A stretch of DNA of 64,000 nucleotides from Exiguobacterium acetylicum DSM 20416 (GTDB lineage: Bacteria; Bacillota; Bacilli; Exiguobacteriales; Exiguobacteriaceae): NCBI RefSeq assembly GCF_000702605.1, contig NZ_JNIR01000001.1:3056001-3120000 (forward strand). The letters run 5' to 3'. The stretch's first letter is position 1; every line of letters starts with the position of its first letter. The notes beneath the pieces were generated by a model. It did not search any database. It saw nothing but the letters and a program-made list of their open reading frames with translations, and was not told the DNA's origin. A program made the position numbers and the translations under genes. Below, in pieces: positions 51,410-59,124 of this stretch.

Positions 51410-53980
51410 ATGGTGAATTGGATTCGGCGACGAATCGGTCGGCAACTGCTGACTGTTTTTTATGCGGTACTGATCGTAGTATCGATTACTTCGTTCTTTG
51501 TCTATGACTACATGGAAGGACGAATCGAAACATCAAAACAGAATCTCGAGACGATCAGTGAACAAAATCGCCGAGCCAATGATTTGTGGGACAATTGGCA
51601 AACGGTTCAGTTCGGTTTACGCGGATTCGTCATTTTTGGTAATCAGGAACGGTTTGATGAAATCCAAGCGCTCCGAACAGATATCAAAAGTGAGACAGAT
51701 TGGTTCATGCGAAACGCAAAAACGGATGAAGAAGAAGAATTCGCAGCGCAAATGACGAATTTATATGAGTTATACTATGATGCCTTGTTCCCGTTGACCC
51801 AGTCTTACGTCAATGAAAAAAAGGCGAATCGGATCAATGAGGACTTCTTACAGGGGGATAGTCTGTTTTCTTTGCCGATTGCCGAGCGTCTTGTTGATCA
51901 AGGGCGATTAAAGCCAACTGCCGATGGTTCGATTGATATTACGCCAGACATCGAAAAAGCATCTGCAGCACTTGAGGAATACCGGACGAATCTCAGCCAA
52001 CAACAAGAAACGGCTGTCGGTGAACTTCGGAGTGAGGTCGCAAAATCACAATGGATTTGGATCTCCAGTATTGTTGTGCTCATCGCCTTCATTCTCTTAT
52101 TCGTGCACCCGTTCCTTCGCCGGATGACACGACAATTACTACGCTTAATCGATGATAATCAGAAGCTCGCTCGGAAAGAACCGATTAAGATTGATAAAGC
52201 TGCCGAGCAGCGACCAGACGAAATCGGATTGTTGCGCGCAGCCTTTAATCGGATGGTCGTGACGACAAATGCCCATACGGATGCGATGCAAGGCAAAAAC
52301 GAAGAGTTGCAGGCGCAAAGTGAAGAGTTGCTCGCGCAACAAGAAGAACTGCAAGCGCAACAAGAAGAACTCGAAGAAGCGTATCAAACAACGAAAAAGA
52401 ATGAGGAAAAGCTCCGATTGCGTAGCGAATTGACCGAGGCGCTTGCTGTTCGTGAAACCGTCGAATCGTACCCGGCAATCGTTCAAAAGATGATCGATAT
52501 CACCTCTTCGGAGTACGGTGCCCTATTGCTCTATGAAGAAGGACAGTTCATAGGTGCGACGACGAATGGGATGACGATGGATTATTTAAAAGTTCTTTTG
52601 AAAGATGAGATGTCCGTCATCAATCGATCGGTTCGGGAGATGGAATTCATCCAATCGGAAAAACGGGTGACGCGTCAAAAAGACTATCCATATTCATTTA
52701 GCACGTATGAAGTGACGATTCCTATCGAAGATCCAGAAACGCATGAATTGATTGCAGCCATCTATCTGGTTCGTTATAAATCTGCCTATAAAGGACAGCA
52801 GTTAACGGATATTCGCGAGTTCGCGCAACAGATGACGTTATCGCTCCTACGAACGCGTTCTTACGAAGGGATGCGTCAAGAAAAAGAAAAGACCGAGCAA
52901 GTGTTGGACTCAATCCGAGAAGCAATCATTTATCTTGAGGATGGAAATGGAGAATTATACGTCAACCGTCCGTTGTTTGAGTTAATTCCAGAACTACAAT
53001 CGGAATTTACGGTAGATCGAACGTTACCGTCGAGTGAGTACGTCATCAATGTAATGCGTCAGTTGGTGGATGACGTCGAAGCCTTTAATACGTATCTAGA
53101 TTTGATTCGTTCCGGTGAGATTTCACCGGACAAGGTCCGGTTTGATATTCGAAACAACACCGCTCATCTCGAAGTCTACGCGGAACGTATTGATGTTGTC
53201 GGAGGATGGAAGGGAATCATCCTCGTCTTACGGGATATTACCCGGGAAACAGAAGCCGATCGTCTCAAAACAGAACTCGTCTCGACCGTATCGCATGAGT
53301 TACGAACACCACTCTCATCTATTTATGGTTTTACAGAGTTGATGCTGAATCGAAAGATCGATGACTCAAAACAGCAGAAATATCTAGCGACGATCCATAA
53401 TGAGACGGAACGGTTATCGAACCTCGTCACGGACTTCTTAGACGTTCAGCGAATGCAGTCAGGTGGACAGTTGTACCAAATGGCACATCTCGATTTGTTT
53501 ACCCTAACTGAACAAGTGATGTCCTTGTATGACGCTTCAAGTGAACAGCACGATCTCCATTTGCAGTTGCTCAGCCCGGATCGTCCATTCATTTTAGGAG
53601 ATGAAGACCGGATTAAACAATTAATGAGTAACTTGATCAACAATGCGATCAAGTATTCTCCAGATGGTGGGCGCATAGATGTCTGGATTGATACGAAAGA
53701 CGATCAAGCCATCATTGAAGTGAAGGATGAAGGAATTGGGATTCCGCATCATGCCTTTGCTCACTTGTTTGATAAATTCTATCGTGTCGATAACTCGGAT
53801 ACACGTCGAATCGGTGGAACGGGACTCGGTTTATCGATTTGTAAGGAAATCGTCAAAGAACACGAAGGCATCATCCATGTCGAATCTGAAGTTGGCAAAG
53901 GTAGTCGATTCATCATCGTGTTACCGCTCAGTCTAAGTGAATCCATTGAGTCGACAGAAAAGAATCGACGTTCTAGTTAA
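51410..53980 (+). CDS. Large multi-domain sensor histidine kinase
   Basis: An 856-residue membrane kinase: helix 1 (about 10-32), a CHASE3-like extracellular helical region, helix 2 (about 212-232), HAMP (235-290), a Glu/Gln-rich coiled coil (about 300-345, EELQAQQEELEEA-type repeats), a GAF-like domain (350-495), a PAS-like segment (500-610), then HisKA with phospho-acceptor His629 (VSHELRTPLSS) and HATPase_c with N-box (NLINNAIKYSP), G1 (DEGIGIP) and G2 (GTGLGLS). No response regulator is adjacent, so it is an orphan. The ATG at 51410 follows GAGGAGG. Signal unknown. Confidence 0.9.
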   Translation: MVNWIRRRIGRQLLTVFYAVLIVVSITSFFVYDYMEGRIETSKQNLETISEQNRRANDLWDNWQTVQFGLRGFVIFGNQERFDEIQALRTDIKSETDWFMRNAKTDEEEEFAAQMTNLYELYYDALFPLTQSYVNEKKANRINEDFLQGDSLFSLPIAERLVDQGRLKPTADGSIDITPDIEKASAALEEYRTNLSQQQETAVGELRSEVAKSQWIWISSIVVLIAFILLFVHPFLRRMTRQLLRLIDDNQKLARKEPIKIDKAAEQRPDEIGLLRAAFNRMVVTTNAHTDAMQGKNEELQAQSEELLAQQEELQAQQEELEEAYQTTKKNEEKLRLRSELTEALAVRETVESYPAIVQKMIDITSSEYGALLLYEEGQFIGATTNGMTMDYLKVLLKDEMSVINRSVREMEFIQSEKRVTRQKDYPYSFSTYEVTIPIEDPETHELIAAIYLVRYKSAYKGQQLTDIREFAQQMTLSLLRTRSYEGMRQEKEKTEQVLDSIREAIIYLEDGNGELYVNRPLFELIPELQSEFTVDRTLPSSEYVINVMRQLVDDVEAFNTYLDLIRSGEISPDKVRFDIRNNTAHLEVYAERIDVVGGWKGIILVLRDITRETEADRLKTELVSTVSHELRTPLSSIYGFTELMLNRKIDDSKQQKYLATIHNETERLSNLVTDFLDVQRMQSGGQLYQMAHLDLFTLTEQVMSLYDASSEQHDLHLQLLSPDRPFILGDEDRIKQLMSNLINNAIKYSPDGGRIDVWIDTKDDQAIIEVKDEGIGIPHHAFAHLFDKFYRVDNSDTRRIGGTGLGLSICKEIVKEHEGIIHVESEVGKGSRFIIVLPLSLSESIESTEKNRRSS

Positions 53981-54003
53981 AGAAAACGTGATACGTTCCA
54001 GTT

Positions 54004-54042
54004 AAACCGTGTTCAGACCGCTTAGGTGTGAACACGGTTTTT
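54004..54042 (+). terminator. Terminator after the sensor kinase
   Basis: AAACCGTGTTCA pairs with TGAACACGGTTT (54029-54040) around a 13-base loop, then TTT. Confidence 0.85.
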
Positions 54043-54178
54043 GGTTGTTTTTAAAATGAGTAATCATGCGAAAAAAAGATTTTAATAAAATAAAAAAAGA
54101 GTGAATAAACAGCAATCCTGAACCGATATACCTATAGGACAAACGAACTATGGTTAAAAAAGGAAAGGGGGAATCGTC

Positions 54179-55717
54179 ATGTATCAGAGATGGTTGGGAG
54201 TCGTTATGGGCTGGTTGCTGTTTCATATCGTCTGGGTGACGTATGTAGGCACGGATACGGTAATCGGACAAGTCGTCAACAGTCTGTTCACGATCGGTGG
54301 CGTAACGCTTTCCCTCTATTTGATTTGGCGGGCACAACGACGCCATACAAGACGCCCTTTTACTTACCGCTTATTTCTTCTATTATTATTCGCTAATGCG
54401 ATGCTTGGTATAGGCGAATGTGGACAACTTCTATACTTCCTCCGAGAATGGACGCGAACAGAACCGTTTGATTGGATCGACTTGATCTTCAGTCTTCAAA
54501 TCTTGATCTATATCATTGCTTTCGGTTATTTCCTGCGTAATCGACGACAAGAAGTCAATTTGCGGGTCTTTTTGTTCGATGAGTTCATCATTTTAGTCGT
54601 TGCAGGATCTCTTTCGTGGCACTACTTAGTGACGCCTTATTTAGAAGCGAATGCCTTGTTGACGATTGAAACGCTTTTATGGCTTCGTTATCCGATCGGT
54701 GATTTATTGTTGCTCGGTGGAATGATTGTCTTATTCTTTGGTTTGATGAAGCGTGGCAATGGCGGCTCGTTATTATTGATTCTACTCGCATTTCATTTTC
54801 AGTTACTCGCTGATCTATTATACGTGATACTCGAACGATTTGATTATCCATTTCCTTCGAGTTGGCTCGATCCGTTATGGTTAGCGACTGTCCTGATTGT
54901 CGGGCTTGCCGCGTATCGCTTTGATGCTGAGGAATCTCTCGTTCCTCTTGACGTTACACGGAGATGGATCGATGTCTTACGTTTGATCACTCCTTACTTA
55001 TTCTTATTGATTCTATTCGTGACGATGGCACGACAAACGATTAGTTGGAACGGTTTGACGATTGGGTTAATGATTGCGATTCCGTTGTTGATTTCCCGTC
55101 AAATCCGGATCGTTGTTGACAATCAACGGTTGCGCGAAAATCTCGAAGCGAAGGTGGAAGAGCGAACGGAAGCATTAGCAACTGCCATGGAGGAGATGAG
55201 ACACATGGCATATCACGATGCCTTAACAGGGTTACCGAATCGATATCTGTTTGCGCGACTGTTCCAAGATGCCTTGTACCGAGCGGAAGCGACTGACGGG
55301 CAGGTTGGGTTGTTCTTTATTGATATCGATCACTTCAAAGAGATTAACGATACGTATGGACATCGTGTCGGAGATCAACTCATCGTCGATGTTACGACAC
55401 GTCTACAAAAGAAATTGCCGCCCAATACAGTCATTTCAAGACAAGGTGGAGATGAGTTCGTCGTCTTGTTATTTGACGTTGAACAAGAAGTAGAAGTGGT
55501 GCAGTGTGGGGAACATCTCGTTTCCTTGTTCCGACAGCCGTTTCACCATGGTATCATTCCACTTCCGGTAACAGCGAGCATCGGTGGAGCGATCTATCCG
55601 GCGCATGCAGCTTCTCGATCGGACTTGATCGAGCAAGCAGACCTAGCGATGTATGAGGCAAAACGTCGCGGGAAGAATCAATTTTGCTTGCATGATCCAG
55701 CGATAACGAACACATGA
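54179..55717 (+). CDS. Membrane diguanylate cyclase (GGDEF)
   Basis: A 512-residue protein with nine to ten membrane helices in the first 320 residues, a short coiled coil (VEERTEALATAMEEMRHMAYHD) and a GGDEF domain with an intact active site GGDEF at 423-427. No EAL domain is present, so it should make cyclic di-GMP. An RxxD inhibitory site five residues before GGDEF is not seen. Start ATG with GGAAAGGGGG upstream. It follows the orphan kinase but with a terminator between, so it is transcribed separately. Confidence 0.9.
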   Translation: MYQRWLGVVMGWLLFHIVWVTYVGTDTVIGQVVNSLFTIGGVTLSLYLIWRAQRRHTRRPFTYRLFLLLLFANAMLGIGECGQLLYFLREWTRTEPFDWIDLIFSLQILIYIIAFGYFLRNRRQEVNLRVFLFDEFIILVVAGSLSWHYLVTPYLEANALLTIETLLWLRYPIGDLLLLGGMIVLFFGLMKRGNGGSLLLILLAFHFQLLADLLYVILERFDYPFPSSWLDPLWLATVLIVGLAAYRFDAEESLVPLDVTRRWIDVLRLITPYLFLLILFVTMARQTISWNGLTIGLMIAIPLLISRQIRIVVDNQRLRENLEAKVEERTEALATAMEEMRHMAYHDALTGLPNRYLFARLFQDALYRAEATDGQVGLFFIDIDHFKEINDTYGHRVGDQLIVDVTTRLQKKLPPNTVISRQGGDEFVVLLFDVEQEVEVVQCGEHLVSLFRQPFHHGIIPLPVTASIGGAIYPAHAASRSDLIEQADLAMYEAKRRGKNQFCLHDPAITNT

Positions 55718-55730
55718 ACGTCGTCATATT

Positions 55731-55788
55731 CAAAAACACGCTCGTATACCGAACCTTATCGGATCAGTCATACGAACGTGTTTTTTTG
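55731..55788. terminator. Bidirectional terminator
   Basis: AAAAACACG and CGTGTTTTT flank an inner CGTAT/ATACG pair and a long loop, between convergent genes. Confidence 0.75.
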
Positions 55789-55795
55789 ATGCCGA

Positions 55796-56434
55796 TCATT
55801 TCTTTTGCGTGCGTGCTAAGAACGTTTCAATGACTTCTGGATTCGTCACAGCTTGATTACATGCATCGCTGTCGATACACATATGATGACCAATCGTCTG
55901 ATGCTGTTCAGCTGAACGACGTGTCGTGGCGGTTACGAGTGTGATGTCACTATACGTATGGCAAATCGCACAAATCCCTTTTTGGATCGATGGAAGATAG
56001 GTTCCCTCGACGCCGATCCATTGATCGTCCAAAGGATAGACGAAGTATTTTTTACGATTCCCGGTATCGTTCCAGCTTAAAAACGTCGTGTGAGCCCATT
56101 CAAAGGAGTGAAGTGGCGGAACATGTAACTTTTTCGTTTTTTTGAAGAGCTGACGGATCCGTGATTCAGAAATGCTCGGAAACGGTTGGACGAACGGTTC
56201 GACATGTGCTAAATACGCGAGGAGATCTTGTTCGGATTCAGCGTCACGAATGTTCGTCAACAGCGCTTCCTGTTCTGGTGTAAGTACGGGCAATAGATCG
56301 AATATCTTTTCAGCAGCACTATACCGGACAGCATCACGAACATCCGGATCATGAACGGCAGCGAATTGATGTTGTAACAGATCGACTTGATTCCGAATAA
56401 AGTTGTATTGATAGGGCAATAAAAATGCGTCCAT
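55796..56434 (-). CDS. FusB/FusC-family EF-G-binding protein
   Basis: A 212-residue protein, the usual size of FusB. The N-terminal helical half begins MDAFLLPYQYNFIRNQ and the C-terminal zinc-binding half contains CAICHTYSDITLVT...GHHMCIDSDACN, the four-Cys zinc-finger motif of the family. FusB-type proteins bind translocation factor EF-G and release it from ribosomes stalled by fusidic acid. The ATG at 56434 has AGGAGG upstream. The chromosomal version here could give low-level fusidic acid resistance or a general role in ribosome rescue. Confidence 0.92.
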   Translation of the reverse strand: MDAFLLPYQYNFIRNQVDLLQHQFAAVHDPDVRDAVRYSAAEKIFDLLPVLTPEQEALLTNIRDAESEQDLLAYLAHVEPFVQPFPSISESRIRQLFKKTKKLHVPPLHSFEWAHTTFLSWNDTGNRKKYFVYPLDDQWIGVEGTYLPSIQKGICAICHTYSDITLVTATTRRSAEQHQTIGHHMCIDSDACNQAVTNPEVIETFLARTQKK

Positions 56435-56557
56435 TCGCGTTCCTCCTTTTCTTTTCATCGTACCGGAATTTAGCAACAGAACAAAGCGACATTTTTGTTT
56501 TTCTGCCTCTTGCAAGGGGAATTGAATAACAGAATGAACGAGGAGGTGAAGAGGGAC

Positions 56558-57292
56558 GTGCAGTATTTAACATTTTTACGCCTCATGAATATAGGAGCAT
56601 TCCTCTTTGCATTGCTAGCGCGCGTCGTTTGGTCAAATCCGGTCACCATTCCTGCGTTGCCTCTTGTTCCAGCATCTTTTTTCGATGCGATTACAGGTGT
56701 CGTGTTCACGACGTTGTTAATTTGGTGTATTCGACCGGTTCGTGCCTTTCCTGCAGATCGAGAACTGATTGAAGATATCGGAGGATGGCTCGCGTTATCA
56801 CTCGTGACGCTTGGCGTCAGTAGTATGACCGGACCACCATGGGAACTTGTCTGGACAACGATTTCATTCATTAGTCTGTGCTTAGTTTATATGAAAATTC
56901 AACACCATCCGCGACGATCGCCTTGGATGCGCTCTCCGATTTCAGTCCTGCTCGCCTGGATGAGTACGATGTTGTTGATTTTACCATTTCGGATCTTATC
57001 CGATTTTCAGTTCACTTCGCTATTTGGTCTTTCCGAACAGCAATGGAGTACGCTCGCACTCGTCGTAGCGATTATCGGAGGACTCTTGTTTGTCATCATT
57101 CATTCCGACTGGGTGTTTGGTCTCACGCTCGTCTGGTATTTGATTGGACTGTTCTTTAACGATCGCCTCGCTCTTGTGCAACAAATCGTAACAGGAATCG
57201 GGATCGTAGGTGCTTTACTGTTGTGCTATTACGTCTTTTATAAACGGCAACGTCTTTTTCGACAGCAATCACCGAAGTCTTCTTCGTCTTAG
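56558..57292 (+). CDS. Polytopic membrane protein, unknown
   Basis: A 244-residue protein with seven or so membrane helices and a basic tail (YKRQRLFRQQSPKSSSS). A GTG at 56558 is chosen because AGGAGGTG lies nine bases upstream; an ATG at 56534 would place this ribosome site within the gene. No family signature is evident. It lies divergent from the FusB-like gene and just before a SigB-like promoter for a stress protein. Confidence 0.75.
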   Translation: MQYLTFLRLMNIGAFLFALLARVVWSNPVTIPALPLVPASFFDAITGVVFTTLLIWCIRPVRAFPADRELIEDIGGWLALSLVTLGVSSMTGPPWELVWTTISFISLCLVYMKIQHHPRRSPWMRSPISVLLAWMSTMLLILPFRILSDFQFTSLFGLSEQQWSTLALVVAIIGGLLFVIIHSDWVFGLTLVWYLIGLFFNDRLALVQQIVTGIGIVGALLLCYYVFYKRQRLFRQQSPKSSSS

Positions 57293-57296
57293 TCAT

Positions 57297-57318
57297 GTTT
57301 TAGGTGAATTTGGGGTAT
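57297..57318 (+). promoter_or_regulatory. Possible SigB promoter of the YflT gene
   Basis: GTTTTA (57297-57302) and GGGTAT (57313-57318), the latter perfect, but the spacer is only ten bases, shorter than usual. The gene family itself is SigB-controlled in B. subtilis. Confidence 0.4.
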
Positions 57319-57356
57319 ATCCCATATAGCTGTTATAAAAGGGGGAGACGTGTGTC

Positions 57357-57806
57357 ATGGGAAAAAAACAATGGATTGGTGTCTATCAAAATGAAACGGA
57401 TTTGATTCGAAAAATCGAGGATTTACATTTTGCGGGTTATTTAGAAGAGGATCTGTATGTCGTGTTACAAGACAAGACCGATATGGCGATGTTACGTGGA
57501 CAATCAGCGGCTCAACTCGTCTCCGGGAAACGGACGCTGTTTGAGCGGTTTACAGGCAAACCGTCTTCGGCTGAGGAAATTCAAACTGCCTTTACGGAAC
57601 TTGGGTTACCAGAGTCGGATATTCGTCAGCATGTCTTACGTGTCCAGCAAGGTGAGTATGTCCTGTTAGCAGACGAGGCAGGAGCAGCACGTCCTGCGCC
57701 GGAACCAAAAAGTATTTTGGAGACTGAACCAGAAGGGATCGAGGCAGAACGGAAACTTGATCACGAAAACCGCGCCCTCGAAAATGAAAATGACCGGATG
57801 CTGTAA
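57357..57806 (+). CDS. YflT/general stress protein 17M family
   Basis: A 149-residue cytosolic protein with the YflT-type beginning (WIGVYQNETDLIRKIEDLHFAGYLEEDLYVVLQD) and a charged C-terminal tail. This family (heat-induced stress protein YflT) belongs to the SigB general stress response. The ribosome site is GGGGGAG. It is followed 28 bases later by a universal stress protein gene, probably co-transcribed. Confidence 0.85.
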   Translation: MGKKQWIGVYQNETDLIRKIEDLHFAGYLEEDLYVVLQDKTDMAMLRGQSAAQLVSGKRTLFERFTGKPSSAEEIQTAFTELGLPESDIRQHVLRVQQGEYVLLADEAGAARPAPEPKSILETEPEGIEAERKLDHENRALENENDRML

Positions 57807-57834
57807 GAGAGTCGTGCAGAAAGGATGATTCTTG

Positions 57835-58284
57835 ATGGAGAGCCAGTATCATACGATTTTAGTGGCAGTCGATGGATCAAAGACGGCAGATCTTGCCTTT
57901 GAAAAGGCAGTGAAATTTGCCAAACTCGATCGTGCTAAACTCGTTATCGCCCATGTCATTGATATTCAGACATTTGCTAATGTACGTGCCAATAAGCGTT
58001 TCATTGATCAAAACGTCACGGAATATGCACAAGGACTGCTCGATCGTTACGAGAAGCGGGCACGAGAAGCAGGCATCGAGACAGTTGAACTGGTCATCGA
58101 AAATGGCTCTCCCAAAACATTGATTCCGAAGGTCATCGCACCACGTGTCGGTGCTGGGTTGATCGTCTGCGGGGCGGTCGGGATGAATGCGATGGAACGC
58201 ATCATGATCGGGAGTGTCTCTGAAAACATCTCCCGTTATGCAAAATGCGATATCTATATCGTCCGTCCTAAAACCTTGAAGTGA
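57835..58284 (+). CDS. Universal stress protein (UspA family)
   Basis: A 149-residue UspA protein: TILVAVDGSKTADLAFEKAVKFA at the N-terminus and the ATP-binding motif G-2x-G-9x-G-S/T near the end (GAVGMNAMERIMIGSVSENISRYA). The ATP-binding form is therefore likely. ATG at 57835 follows AAAGGATGA. It is in a putative SigB operon with the YflT gene. Confidence 0.92.
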   Translation: MESQYHTILVAVDGSKTADLAFEKAVKFAKLDRAKLVIAHVIDIQTFANVRANKRFIDQNVTEYAQGLLDRYEKRAREAGIETVELVIENGSPKTLIPKVIAPRVGAGLIVCGAVGMNAMERIMIGSVSENISRYAKCDIYIVRPKTLK

Positions 58285-58290
58285 TAAAAC

Positions 58291-58321
58291 ACAGCACACA
58301 TCAGACGATGTGTGCTGTTTC
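58291..58321. terminator. Bidirectional terminator
   Basis: A perfect 12-bp stem (58291-58302 / 58307-58318) with loop AGAC and short T tracts. Confidence 0.85.
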
Positions 58322-58324
58322 ATG

Positions 58325-58516
58325 TCATGTTAAAAAATAATAGAAGATGCCTAATAAAATCAAAATGATCGGAAGAAAAATAAAATACATCCAAGACATG
58401 TTTTTGGCCGAAGTTTTATGGTCATACTTTTCTTCTGCTGGTTGCTTGGCAATCCGTAACGTAAAGACAAGACCTACGAGACAGATGACTAACGCAATCC
58501 AAAACAAAGTCAACAT
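58325..58516 (-). CDS. 63-residue two-span membrane protein
   Basis: A small protein with two hydrophobic helices (about 2-20 and 43-62) joined by a charged loop (RIAKQPAEEKYDHKTSAKNMS). The ATG at 58516 has GAGGAG seven bases upstream; a longer frame to 58567 has no ribosome site. It converges on the Usp gene and is divergent from the MarR/MMPL operon. Unknown function. Confidence 0.72.
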   Translation of the reverse strand: MLTLFWIALVICLVGLVFTLRIAKQPAEEKYDHKTSAKNMSWMYFIFLPIILILLGIFYYFLT

Positions 58517-58590
58517 AAGCAAGCTCCTCTCTTCTTTTATCATACAGAAATTGGTCATGTTCTGCATCTGTAAGTTGTGACAGTTTAGAG

Positions 58591-58620
58591 TTGACAGCCT
58601 TCTAGTTGAGGGGCTAAACT
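58591..58620 (+). promoter_or_regulatory. Promoter of the MarR-MMPL operon
   Basis: TTGACA (58591-58596), 18 bases, TAAACT (58615-58620). The -10 is part of the upstream operator. Confidence 0.65.
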
Positions 58621-58646
58621 AACTTCATAAGTTTAGGGGGTAAACT
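58604..58646. promoter_or_regulatory. Twin MarR operators
   Basis: Two copies of the same palindrome: AGTTGA-GGGGC-TAAACT (58604-58620) and AGTTTA-GGGGG-TAAACT (58630-58646), 26 bases apart. The first covers the -10, the second the region up to the start codon. Confidence 0.7.
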
Positions 58647-58650
58647 AAAA

Positions 58651-59094
58651 ATGAAAGACAATTTACGTGAAGCAGTCCTCCTGTTTGAAGAAGTCATGAT
58701 CCACGGAACAGAACGTGTGTTGAAGTCGGTCGAAGCACCCGTTTGGCAAATGTATTCACCGGAGCAACTTCATGTGTTGAAGCTCGTCGGAAAATATGGA
58801 CCGATTTCGTCCGGTCGTCTCGCGGCAGTGCAGGGTGTTCACAAAAGTGCCATCTCCAACCGGCTGAAAAAGTTGACGGAAAAAGGTCTCGTCATCGTCG
58901 AACGACGAGAAGACGACCACCGGACGAAGTACATTTCGTTGACGGAATCAGGTCGGTTAGTGGCAACAGAAGCGGAGCAAGAAATCTATACGTATCTTGA
59001 GAATTTGATTGAAGGAAAGGTCGAGGAAGAAGAAATCATTCAGTTCATCGAAACCTTCAAAAAGATTAAAGAGATTTTGCAGTTGAATGACTAA
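58651..59094 (+). CDS. MarR-family repressor of the adjacent MMPL exporter
   Basis: A 147-residue winged-helix regulator with SGRLAAVQGVHKSAISNRLKKLTEKGLVIVERREDDHRTKYISLT, including the D-R wing. It is 30 bases before the MMPL gene and preceded by twin palindromes overlapping its promoter, so autorepression is expected. The ribosome site is weak (AGGGGG, which is also the centre of the second operator), which links DNA regulation and translation signals in the same bases. Confidence 0.9.
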   Translation: MKDNLREAVLLFEEVMIHGTERVLKSVEAPVWQMYSPEQLHVLKLVGKYGPISSGRLAAVQGVHKSAISNRLKKLTEKGLVIVERREDDHRTKYISLTESGRLVATEAEQEIYTYLENLIEGKVEEEEIIQFIETFKKIKEILQLND

Positions 59095-59124
59095 AAACAG
59101 ATAGAAGGAAGAGGAGAATCGGAT

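Noticed and set aside
52280-52400. Tandem GAAGA-C repeats in the sensor kinase as a DNA repeat or CRISPR-like array
   Set aside because: They encode the Glu/Gln coiled coil; the periodicity is that of protein heptads, with no spacers.
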